A stretch of 40,173 nucleotides of DNA, from NCBI GenBank assembly GCA_041740995.1, contig JBGSKY010000238.1, positions 1 through 40,173 of the forward strand, written 5' to 3'. Shown piece after piece: positions 33,417-40,173 of this stretch (within the stretch, counting starts at the first letter, position 1; every line of letters begins with the position of its first letter). This DNA is from JBGSKY01 sp041740995 (GTDB lineage Bacteria > Planctomycetota > Planctomycetia > Pirellulales > Pirellulaceae). Position numbers and translations under genes: made by a program. The notes beneath the pieces were generated by a model, which saw only the letters and a list, made by a program, of their open reading frames with translations, had not been told where the DNA came from and did not search any database.

Positions 33417-35279
33417 ATGAGCTCGAACTTATTCGACAAGCCTGCGGAGTTCGACTCAAAACATTTATCCAATTGGGCGGCTATTGCGCGGTTATTGCGG
33501 TTTGCTTGGAACTATAGGCAGCGAGTCGCTGGTTTGCTTGGCCTGCAGATGATTCTTTTACTAACCTCGATCTTGGCTATCCAGCTTGGCGGATTCGCGC
33601 TCGACTGGATCAAATCGCAGTACGACCACAGTGAAGTGCTGCCGACTATTTACGGATGGCATCCTTCGACCAGTTGGGCCAATTGGATGCAAGTGACTTC
33701 GATCGCCGCAATCATCGCTGCTGTCTCGGGTGTGAGAGCTGTTTTGAATTATGCTTATGCAGTCAGCAACGGCAAGTTTATCAACGAGGAAATGGTCGTC
33801 GATCTGCGCGTCGCGACTTTCGAAAAATTGCAGCGCTGCGATTTCGATTTTTATAACGCTAATGATACCAGCTCGCTAGTCAATCGGCTGACCGGCGATA
33901 TTCAACTGACTCGATCTTTCGTCGATGGAGTCATTGTGCAAGTCTCGGTGCTGGCGATGTCACTGGTTTTCTTCCTGACAACGATGCTGCGATTGCATGT
34001 CGGGCTGACTTTGGCGGCGTTAGCAAGCACGCCGTTTCTAGTTCTCAAGACCTATCGATTTTCACGAGAGATTCGACCGCAATACGATCGCAACCGAGAA
34101 TTATTCGATGCGATGATGCTGCGCGTCAACGAGAATGCCGAAGGCCAACACGCGATCAAAGCCTTTGGATCGCAAGCAAGAGAATCGGAGAAGTTCGATC
34201 AAGCGACCCGCAATGTCGAAATGCAGCAACGAAACATCTTTTGGAAAGTCAGTACGTTCACTCCAACGATTCAACTTTTATCGCAATGCAACGTCGTCAT
34301 CTTGCTGGTCTACGGCGGATATCTAGTCATCAACGACCAGTTGCCGCTGGGGTCTGGATTGATTGTCTTTGCTGGCTTGATCCAGCAATTCTCTTCACAG
34401 GTCACGGCCCTTTCGCAAATCACAAATACGATCGAGCAATCGCTGGCCGGGGCGCGACGCGTGTTCGAAGTCATCGATACGCCAGTACGGATTGCGAATG
34501 TCTCTTCGGCAGATGCAAACAACAAACCAACTTCGACGACGGTCGAAGGTCGTTTCGAATTTGATTCGGTTTGTTTTGCTTATCGCGAAAACGACCCAGT
34601 GCTCAGCGATATTTCGGTTGTCATTGAGCCTCGAACGCGCATCGGCGTGGTCGGAATGGTTGGCAGCGGGAAATCCACGCTGCTGCAACTGCTGCCGCGA
34701 TTTTACGATCCAACATCAGGCATCATTCGTTTGGACGGCATCGACTTGTGTGATTACGAATTGGCGCATCTGCGTCGATCGATTGGATTTGTTTTTCAAG
34801 ACCCATTCCTCTTCAGCGATACCATTGCGGCCAACATTGGATACGGCAATCCAAACGCAACCCAGCAGGACATCGAAGCGGCGGCGAAGCTGGCCGCCGT
34901 CGACGATTTCATAGGCGAAATGCCTAACGGATACGAAACAGTTCTCGGCCAGTTCGGTTTGAATTTATCTGGTGGTCAGCGTCAGCGATTGGCCCTCGCT
35001 CGCGCGATAGTCCTCGATCCGCCGATTCTTGTTTTAGATGACCCGACTTCGGCAGTTGACCCAGGAACAGAGCATGAAATCTGGCACGCGATGAATCGAG
35101 CGTTTGCCGATCGCACGTCAATTTTAGTAACCAACCGAACCCATTCGCTGATCAACTTTGATCGCATCTTGGTGCTAGAACATGGTCGTTTGGTTGCCGA
35201 TGGAACACATGAAGAATTGTGCAACGGAAAAAGCGACCTCTACGCTGAAATCGTCGCCGCCCAAATGCAGTTGCTTTGA
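33417..35279 (+). CDS. ABC exporter, fused membrane and ATPase domains
   Basis: A 620-residue half-transporter. Residues about 30-330 form the six-helix exporter membrane domain (MsbA/LmrA type). The ATPase domain shows Walker A GMVGSGKST, Q-loop VFQDPFLF, signature LSGGQRQRLALARA and Walker B ILVLDDPTSAVD. Two catalytic positions deviate: the glutamate after Walker B is D542, and the H-loop His is N573 (LVTNRTHS instead of the usual IAHRLS). In heterodimeric exporters one partner has such a weak site, but no second half-transporter is in the window. Exported substrate is unknown; lipids, peptides or drugs are all possible. The ATG follows a purine-rich AGGAA. The gene lies between the IS66 stump and the integrase stump. 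Confidence 0.9.
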   Translation: MSSNLFDKPAEFDSKHLSNWAAIARLLRFAWNYRQRVAGLLGLQMILLLTSILAIQLGGFALDWIKSQYDHSEVLPTIYGWHPSTSWANWMQVTSIAAIIAAVSGVRAVLNYAYAVSNGKFINEEMVVDLRVATFEKLQRCDFDFYNANDTSSLVNRLTGDIQLTRSFVDGVIVQVSVLAMSLVFFLTTMLRLHVGLTLAALASTPFLVLKTYRFSREIRPQYDRNRELFDAMMLRVNENAEGQHAIKAFGSQARESEKFDQATRNVEMQQRNIFWKVSTFTPTIQLLSQCNVVILLVYGGYLVINDQLPLGSGLIVFAGLIQQFSSQVTALSQITNTIEQSLAGARRVFEVIDTPVRIANVSSADANNKPTSTTVEGRFEFDSVCFAYRENDPVLSDISVVIEPRTRIGVVGMVGSGKSTLLQLLPRFYDPTSGIIRLDGIDLCDYELAHLRRSIGFVFQDPFLFSDTIAANIGYGNPNATQQDIEAAAKLAAVDDFIGEMPNGYETVLGQFGLNLSGGQRQRLALARAIVLDPPILVLDDPTSAVDPGTEHEIWHAMNRAFADRTSILVTNRTHSLINFDRILVLEHGRLVADGTHEELCNGKSDLYAEIVAAQMQLL

Positions 35280-35530
35280 TAAATAGGCATTCTCAATTTA
35301 CGGGAAAAAAGTCTTCAAGTGAAAAGAAACTCGCCGCACCGATTTATCAAACGCTCGCTGCCGCAAAACGCGACTTCCCAGTTGATTGCCGCTTGCATCC
35401 AAGCGGCCGCTTGGGCCTCCTCACAGGCGGAGATAAGTCGATCATCGCGACCAACCCGCAAGTGCGAATCTCTCTCTTCAGTCAGCAGACCGCGCCGCCA
35501 AGCCAAACGAGAGTCGCACCGAACGCTTAA

Positions 35531-35892
35531 GTTTGTGAATATGCATCGTTTGCAGAGTGTTCGATTCCAGTTTCTGTTCAGGAATTGACTCAAAGAATTC
35601 GTCAAATAGCTTTTCGAGTGATTCTGGGACCGCTTCGAGTATGGGTAGTACAATTTGTAAGACCGGCATATTGGCTATATCACCGGGCCGCAAGCACAAA
35701 TTCTTGCGGTTGAATACCCTCCGGAATTTCTAGTCGACCTCGCTTGAGCAGGTCCAAAGTCTCGTCAATCTCGTCTCTGCGAGAAAGAGCTCTGGATTCG
35801 GCTTTTGTATCCAGCGATCGTTTAAACCACTTTCCTTTTAATCGAAAAACGACGTGAAATACGCCCGCCGCTTCGCATTGCAGCGATGCCAT
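35531..35892 (-). pseudogene. Tyrosine recombinase, N-terminal fragment, frameshifted
   Basis: From ATG 35892, 70 codons read MASLQCEAAGVFHVVFRLKG then KWFKRSLDTKAESRA and RRDEIDETLDLLKRGRLEIP, the N-terminal arm-binding type start of planctomycete phage-like integrases. Near 35685-35699 the coherent sequence moves to another frame (LEKLFDEFFESIPEQKLESN, then TLQTMHIHKLKR), which resembles the start of the SAM-like core-binding domain. It then loses coherence, and the catalytic domain is absent. It is on the same strand as the tRNA-Leu gene and 160 bp beyond its 3' end, a classic integration layout. Assignment is from pattern only; a different small DNA-binding protein cannot be ruled out. 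Confidence 0.45.
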
Positions 35893-36052
35893 GATAGAAG
35901 GTCTCCGTCATCGAGAAGGCTTCTTAAATCTTGGTGAAAAGCCAAAAGTAAGCCAGCGACGTAAGACCAATCCAAAACCAATGATGTCACTTGTAGTAAG
36001 TAAACATTAGAGTCATTAGTTGGTGTTTTTAACGCAAACCCGTGAAAAACAG

Positions 36053-36136
36053 TGCGGATAAGAGGAGTTGAACCTCCACCCCCTTTCGGGGACTAGATCC
36101 TGAGTCTAGCGCGTCTGCCAATTCCGCCATATCCGC
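36053..36136 (-). tRNA. tRNA-Leu (anticodon CAG)
   Basis: On the minus strand GCGGATA (36130-36136) pairs with TATCCGC to form the acceptor stem. The D arm reads GGCGGAATTGGCAGACGCGC, the anticodon arm CTAGACTCAGGATCTAG has loop CTCAGGA with anticodon CAG, the long variable arm is CCCCGAAAGGGG, and the T loop has GGTTCAACTCC. The long variable arm and CAG anticodon identify leucine. The 3' CCA is not encoded; the sequence after the discriminator A is CT. A T-rich stretch follows. Confidence 0.95.
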
Positions 36137-36267
36137 TTGTATTGCAACTAATCGTTGCTTGTGCCAGGAGTGATCAGCCGGTCGCCAATCTAGCTTCGAA
36201 GATATCGGTCCGATCGAGGAGCGTCAACCCGTGGAAGATTTCTCGTCAAGATTGCTTCTAAGTCGCG

Positions 36268-37461
36268 TTAGCTGCGGCAGACTTTTCGCAACAAGACGAG
36301 TCCCATTAATGTAATGCAGATGTTCCCAAGGAAGGGGCTGAATGGTGGCCATTGCCCATTCTTGGCTCTATCAACTCCTAAGGCAAAGAGCGGATAATAA
36401 ATAACTAAGATCGGTAAAAAGCAGACTCCAAAACTGCTCCAATAATCGGCGCTTCGCTTCCAAATTGCCATCGGCACCCCCAGTATTGTGAAGCTGAAGC
36501 AGCAGAAACCTAGCGCCCAGCGGCGCCAGGGTTCGCAGGCCAAACGGAACTTCCGCCGATCGATATCTTTGAGTGCGGCAAGCTGATTGAGCGATAGCGA
36601 ATCGCTGAACAAACCGTATCGGCCCGATACCATTGCGGTCGAGCATCGAGAGAGCAGGGCTTGCTCGTACGTCTGTTTCTCGCGCATCAAGTCGCCGCCA
36701 ACGACCGCCATTTCGCTGAAGGCGACCTCTGAGATGCGAACCGACTCGCGACTTTTGCGAGCCGCCTTTTCTAATGGCATTTCCAAAACCATCGAATCTT
36801 TGCCGCCATCGAGCGACCATGCTGTTCCGTTGTCGGATTGCCAATTGACGAGATTGATGACTAACGTTTCGTTCTCAGCATTCAAGCTGATCGACGCCTT
36901 TTCAGCCACTATGGTCGTTGTGTCAGTGCCGCCGGTAATCATGATCGTCGGATGAATCAGCCAGCGATCTTGGACGTCTTCGACATGAATCAAAAATCCG
37001 CTCTGCGAAGCATAAGAACCGTTTGAACGTAGAAAGCCGTAAACGATATCTTCCAGACTGTGCATCACGACTCGATTGAGCCCTGGTTGCCCCTGGGACA
37101 TGGCCAAATCGTTGATCCAAACCAAAATGGGGCTGATAACCAACGAAAGCAAAAGGACGGGTGTGATAACGCGCATCGGATGAACGCCAGCCCCGGTGAC
37201 CGCGACGATTTCATTGTCGGCCGCCATACGTCCAAAAACGCTGCACACAGCAAAGAGCAACGTACTCGGGACGGCGAACTGCAGCGACACTAGCATCGCA
37301 TAAGGCAGCATTTCCAAGAAGGCGCGTAAACCTAACCCAGCAGCGACCAACTGATGCAAAACGACGCCAAGCATGATGCAAGTCGTCGAAACGAATAGGC
37401 AAATTGCCGAGAGCACTAAGACTTCGCGAAGGACGTATCGAGAAAATAGGCTTGGCCACAT
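36268..37461 (-). CDS. LptF/LptG-family (YjgP/YjgQ) permease
   Basis: A 397-residue membrane protein with the LptF/LptG layout: three N-terminal helices (starting MWPSLFSRYVLREVLVLSAI), an extracytoplasmic domain of about 150 residues (about 130-280), and three C-terminal helices (ALGFCCFSFTILGVPMAIW onward). Family motifs include LLFAVCSVFGRMAADNEIVA with the characteristic Asp-Asn-Glu. These permeases work with LptB and LptC to pull lipopolysaccharide from the inner membrane. Planctomycetes have an outer membrane, and the partner genes are probably elsewhere. The gene is downstream of fumarase, separated by 147 bp and a terminator, so it is probably a separate transcript. LptF versus LptG cannot be told by eye. 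Confidence 0.85.
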   Translation of the reverse strand: MWPSLFSRYVLREVLVLSAICLFVSTTCIMLGVVLHQLVAAGLGLRAFLEMLPYAMLVSLQFAVPSTLLFAVCSVFGRMAADNEIVAVTGAGVHPMRVITPVLLLSLVISPILVWINDLAMSQGQPGLNRVVMHSLEDIVYGFLRSNGSYASQSGFLIHVEDVQDRWLIHPTIMITGGTDTTTIVAEKASISLNAENETLVINLVNWQSDNGTAWSLDGGKDSMVLEMPLEKAARKSRESVRISEVAFSEMAVVGGDLMREKQTYEQALLSRCSTAMVSGRYGLFSDSLSLNQLAALKDIDRRKFRLACEPWRRWALGFCCFSFTILGVPMAIWKRSADYWSSFGVCFLPILVIYYPLFALGVDRAKNGQWPPFSPFLGNICITLMGLVLLRKVCRS

Positions 37462-37576
37462 CGAATTCGCGCAGGCATTTCAGCAAATCGGTTCAACTGG
37501 GACGAGAGACTCATGGGAAGCTATAGAAAAACGAGCCGGCGAACGCAAGATCAGACTCGTTGCGAATGATAGCTAG

Positions 37577-37609
37577 CAAAAGGCCGACAGTTCAATTCGC
37601 AGTGCCGGC
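37577..37609 (-). terminator. Intrinsic terminator of fumC
   Basis: On the minus strand GCCGGCA pairs with TGTCGGC (one G-U pair) around a 13 nt loop, followed by CTTTTGC. The first arm starts at the fumC stop codon. A moderately strong terminator. Confidence 0.6.
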
Positions 37610-39033
37610 TAGGCCTGGGGCTCGGTCATCGTCCAAGGATCCAGTGCGCTGGCAAGTTCTTCGGGCGAAACGACGTTGGATTCCTGACAGAGCTGGCGAA
37701 TGGTCTTGCCGGTTTTGAATGCAGTCTTGGCTAACTCGCTAGCTTTTTCATAACCGATCAACGGGTTCAAACTTGTCACCATCGACAAGCTCTTTTCGAC
37801 GCCCGCTTCGCAAGCCTCCACGTTGGCCTCCAAGCCGTCCATACAAAAATCAATGAAGGCGTTGATGCCATTGCTGAGCAAATCAATACTCTCCAAAACT
37901 GTATGCCCCATCACCGGCATCATGATGTTCAGTTGAAAGTTGCCGCCGGTTGCACCGCAGAAACCGACGGTCGAATCGTTGCCAATGACGCGAGCGGTCA
38001 ATTGCATCATCGATTCGCACATGACCGGATTGACTTTGCCTGGCATGATCGAGCTGCCTGGTTGTCGGTCTGGCAAAATGACTTCGAAAAAACCGCAGCG
38101 AGGTCCAGAGCCCAACCAACGGATGTTGTTTGCAACGTTAAATAATGTCGTGGCAATGGTTTTCAGTTGACCATGACATTCAACTAATCCATCGCGTTGC
38201 GCATTAGCTTCGAAATGATCGATCGCTTCAACAAAGGCGATTTTCGTTTGATCGGCTAGACTTGCAGCAACTCGATGACCAAATTCAGGATGTGTATTAA
38301 TGCCGCTGCCGACCGCGGTCCCGCCGACAGGCAGTTCCAATACAGCTTCAAGGGCGCGTTTGGCTCGTTCAATCGACAATTCGATTTGACGAGCGAAACC
38401 TCCAAACTCTTGACCTAGTCTTAGCGGGGTCGCATCCATCAAATGCGTCCGACCGATCTTGATGATCTTGTCCCACGCTTTGGCTTTGCTGGTCAAGTCG
38501 GCGTGAAAAGCCGCCAACGCTGGAATCAATCGCGATTGAATCTCGCACGCGGTTGCAACGTGAATCGCGGTTGGAAATGTATCGTTAGTGCTTTGGCCCA
38601 TGTTGACGTGATCGTTTGGATGGACCGTTTTCAGTTTGTCGAATCGATCGCCGGAAAGCAACTCGATGGCTCTGTTGGCAATCACTTCGTTCACGTTCAT
38701 GTTGCTCGAAGTGCCAGACCCAGTTTGAAAAACGTCGATCGGAAACTCTTTGTCAAACTTCCCTTCGGCAACTTCCATTGATGCCTTCAACATCGCATCA
38801 ATCTGAGTTGACGAAAGCCTATTTTTCCCCGAATTGGACAGCTTGCCCAAATCGCGATTGGCGACTCCGCAAGCGTATTTGACGCGCCCCATCGCTGCAA
38901 TCATTGCCGCTCGCAATGGCCAGCCGGAGATTGGAAAATTTTCCACAGCGCGTTGCGTTTGAGCGCCGTAATAAGCCTGGGCGGGCACTTGGACTTGGCC
39001 CATCGAATCGGTTTCAATGCGAAAATCGGACAT
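37609..39033 (-). CDS. fumC: Class II fumarate hydratase
   Basis: A 474-residue protein of normal class II length. It interconverts fumarate and L-malate in the citric acid cycle, without an iron-sulfur cluster. Signature motifs: TGSGTSSNMNVNEVIANRA (104-122), HPNDHVNMGQSTNDTFPTA (138-156), GRTHLMDATPLRLGQEF (194-210), and the fumarate-lyase loop GSSIMPGKVNPVMCE (326-340), in which S327 or S328 is the catalytic loop serine. The first residues FRIETDSMGQVQVP are typical of FumC rather than aspartase or argininosuccinate lyase. It stands as a single gene with a terminator at its stop. A class I enzyme is excluded by sequence. Confidence 0.95.
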   Translation of the reverse strand: MSDFRIETDSMGQVQVPAQAYYGAQTQRAVENFPISGWPLRAAMIAAMGRVKYACGVANRDLGKLSNSGKNRLSSTQIDAMLKASMEVAEGKFDKEFPIDVFQTGSGTSSNMNVNEVIANRAIELLSGDRFDKLKTVHPNDHVNMGQSTNDTFPTAIHVATACEIQSRLIPALAAFHADLTSKAKAWDKIIKIGRTHLMDATPLRLGQEFGGFARQIELSIERAKRALEAVLELPVGGTAVGSGINTHPEFGHRVAASLADQTKIAFVEAIDHFEANAQRDGLVECHGQLKTIATTLFNVANNIRWLGSGPRCGFFEVILPDRQPGSSIMPGKVNPVMCESMMQLTARVIGNDSTVGFCGATGGNFQLNIMMPVMGHTVLESIDLLSNGINAFIDFCMDGLEANVEACEAGVEKSLSMVTSLNPLIGYEKASELAKTAFKTGKTIRQLCQESNVVSPEELASALDPWTMTEPQA

Positions 39034-39159
39034 GAATGCAGCTCAGCGGTAGAAGTCGATCGGACAAAACGTTGACCAATCGTAATCGTACCGCCCTTGC
39101 AACGCCACTCAAGGCCATTGCACATCAACAATGCATGGCAAAACAGGTCTGCTGCGTCG

Positions 39160-39399
39160 TTATGCCCAGTCCAAATGAGTCAAGGTTCGTAGACGCGATT
39201 CAAATTCGCCTAACAAACCGCCAACCATGACCCACTCGGATTTGACGCGCAATTCAATTTCGCCGTGCCGGTTAATTCGAAGTATCGAATCGCCGACAAT
39301 CCCGGCGCGATGCAGTTCGCCAAAATCAAGCTCGCCATCATTGACCAAGTCGAGTAATGTTTTTCCGGTTAGTTCGATATAGACTGGGACAGTCATCAT
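39160..39399 (-). CDS. Small hypothetical protein
   Basis: A 79-residue reading frame from ATG 39399 (another ATG is at 39396, and an upstream GTG at 39408 is less likely). The sequence VYIELTGKTLLDLVNDGELD, followed by a charged and hydrophobic pattern ending LGEFESRLRTLTHLDWA, has balanced composition with no low-complexity bias, and should fold as a small alpha/beta domain. I do not recognise a family. It lies between fumC (126 bp away) and the UdgX gene (95 bp upstream), both on the same strand. Confidence 0.5.
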   Translation of the reverse strand: MMTVPVYIELTGKTLLDLVNDGELDFGELHRAGIVGDSILRINRHGEIELRVKSEWVMVGGLLGEFESRLRTLTHLDWA

Positions 39400-39427
39400 A
39401 ATCCACACTGGATTTAAGAGGAGTTTT

Positions 39428-39444
39428 TCAATAGCTTCTATTGA
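39428..39444. repeat. Perfect 7 bp palindrome between UdgX and the small gene
   Basis: TCAATAG-CTT-CTATTGA. Read on the minus strand it is followed by As, so it is not an intrinsic terminator. It could be an operator of the small gene or chance. Confidence 0.3.
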
Positions 39445-39494
39445 GCATACTTGCAGTCAATTGGAAAGTCACGGCACTGAATTTCGGATTTCTA

Positions 39495-40173
39495 TCACAC
39501 CAGCACCGACGATGCTTTCCGCAGATCGCTGACCAAGTGATCAAACATTTCTTGCGATCGCTCTTGATTGGTGGCACGAAGTATTGCCGAGGGGTGATAA
39601 GTTGCAATTGTTTGAGCGCACAATGGGGATTCAATGAATTGACCTCGTTGACGCGTAATCGAAAAATCGCGTCCAATAATTGCTTGTGCGGCAGTCGCGC
39701 CGAGGCATATCAAGGCGGTTGGTTTGATCAACAAAAGTTCCTGTTCAAGCCATGGTTTGCAAGCCGTGATTTCTCGTGCTCCAGGTTTGGCGTGCAGGCG
39801 CATCTTGCCACGTTGCTGGAACTTAAAATGTTTGACCGTATTGGTCATGTAAAGCTTGTTGCGATTAAGTCCAGCGGCTTCCAAGGCGCGATCGAGAAGC
39901 TGGCCGGCCGGACCAACGAAGGGTAAACCTTGTATGTCCTCTTGGTCGCCAGGTTGCTCGCCAACCAAAACCATTTTGGCGTTTGGGTTGCCGATGCCAA
40001 ACACGGTTTGCGAGGCTGGCTCATGAAGCGGACAAGCTTGACAACTCATGGCCGCGGCGCGCAGTGCGTCGATGGAATCGGCTGAGGCTGGTATGAAATT
40101 CGACGTCGAATGCTGAAAGCCTTCAGTCAAGCGGACCATCTGTTCGACACGCGCAGGTGCTTCGGCCAAGATC
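39495..40173 (-). CDS. UdgX-type uracil-DNA glycosylase, partial, likely DUF4130 fusion
   Basis: About 225 residues are visible and the frame stays open to the window edge, so the true start lies outside. The fold is family-4-like UDG: C43 and C46 in SCQACPL and C137 in ITACKPWL are iron-sulfur ligands; motif A is GEQPGDQED (70-78); FVGPAG follows; motif B is HPSAILRA near the end. The UdgX hallmark is the insert VKHFKF...KMRLH (residues 112-126, His at 39792-39794), matching the KRRIH loop of mycobacterial UdgX, in which His forms a covalent bond to the DNA after uracil removal. The first residues AEAPARVEQMV resemble the end of DUF4130, which is commonly fused N-terminally to UdgX. It repairs, or traps, uracil-containing DNA. 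Confidence 0.88.
   Translation of the reverse strand, partial: ILAEAPARVEQMVRLTEGFQHSTSNFIPASADSIDALRAAAMSCQACPLHEPASQTVFGIGNPNAKMVLVGEQPGDQEDIQGLPFVGPAGQLLDRALEAAGLNRNKLYMTNTVKHFKFQQRGKMRLHAKPGAREITACKPWLEQELLLIKPTALICLGATAAQAIIGRDFSITRQRGQFIESPLCAQTIATYHPSAILRATNQERSQEMFDHLVSDLRKASSVLV

Noticed and set aside
35276..35530. 84-codon plus-strand frame overlapping the end of the ABC gene
   Set aside because: It begins at a TTG with a one-base overlap, has no family features, and lies opposite the region of the integrase stump.
36053..37490. GGTTCAACT near 37482 as a duplicate of the tRNA-Leu 3' end (attachment site)
   Set aside because: The match is only about nine bases and on the wrong side of the tRNA gene, so it is probably chance.

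Overview
The window reads as chromosome of a planctomycete, most likely of the Pirellulales / Rhodopirellula-like kind. The main support is gene content typical of that phylum: a DUF1587/1592/1595/1588/1585 protein with two CxxCH haem motifs paired with a DUF1552 protein, a PVC-type haem-binding CxxCH protein, a secreted Cys-rich YTV-repeat protein, and a very long pseudokinase with an Ala/Pro-rich linker. Assignments come from reading motifs; no database search was run.

Left part (1-19 kb) looks like core genome: mcsB (cut by the window edge) and mcsA (protein arginine kinase and its activator), trpE, a small DUF2007 membrane protein, the pseudokinase, a Glu/Leu/Phe/Val dehydrogenase, a propeller-PA-M28-PDZ peptidase 29 bp downstream of a large FAD / 4Fe-4S oxidoreductase (YdiJ/GlcD-like), the YTV-repeat protein with a clear Shine-Dalgarno and a clear terminator, about 1.2 kb without a supportable gene, and a PAS-GAF-receiver regulator.

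The middle (19-36 kb) has more signs of gain and loss: an ICMT/PEMT-like methyltransferase, an RND efflux permease that lacks its N-terminal third and is joined to the tail of another reading frame, two copies of a long palindromic (REP-like) element, a GDSL esterase / membrane acyltransferase pair, the planctomycete cytochrome cluster, an IS66 transposase stump, an ABC exporter with two altered catalytic positions, and a frameshifted tyrosine-recombinase stump 160 bp from the 3' end of a tRNA-Leu(CAG) gene. This suggests old integrations at the tRNA and later decay; the island boundaries are not proven.

The right part (36-40 kb) returns to housekeeping genes: an LptF/LptG-family permease, class II fumarase with its own terminator, a small hypothetical protein, and a UdgX-type uracil-DNA glycosylase that runs off the window and appears to be fused to an upstream DUF4130 domain.

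No CRISPR array, rRNA or intact mobile element was seen. The best candidates for something new are the pseudokinase, the YTV protein and its upstream direct repeats, the esterase/acyltransferase pair, the ABC protein with a degenerate ATPase site, and the REP-like palindromes.
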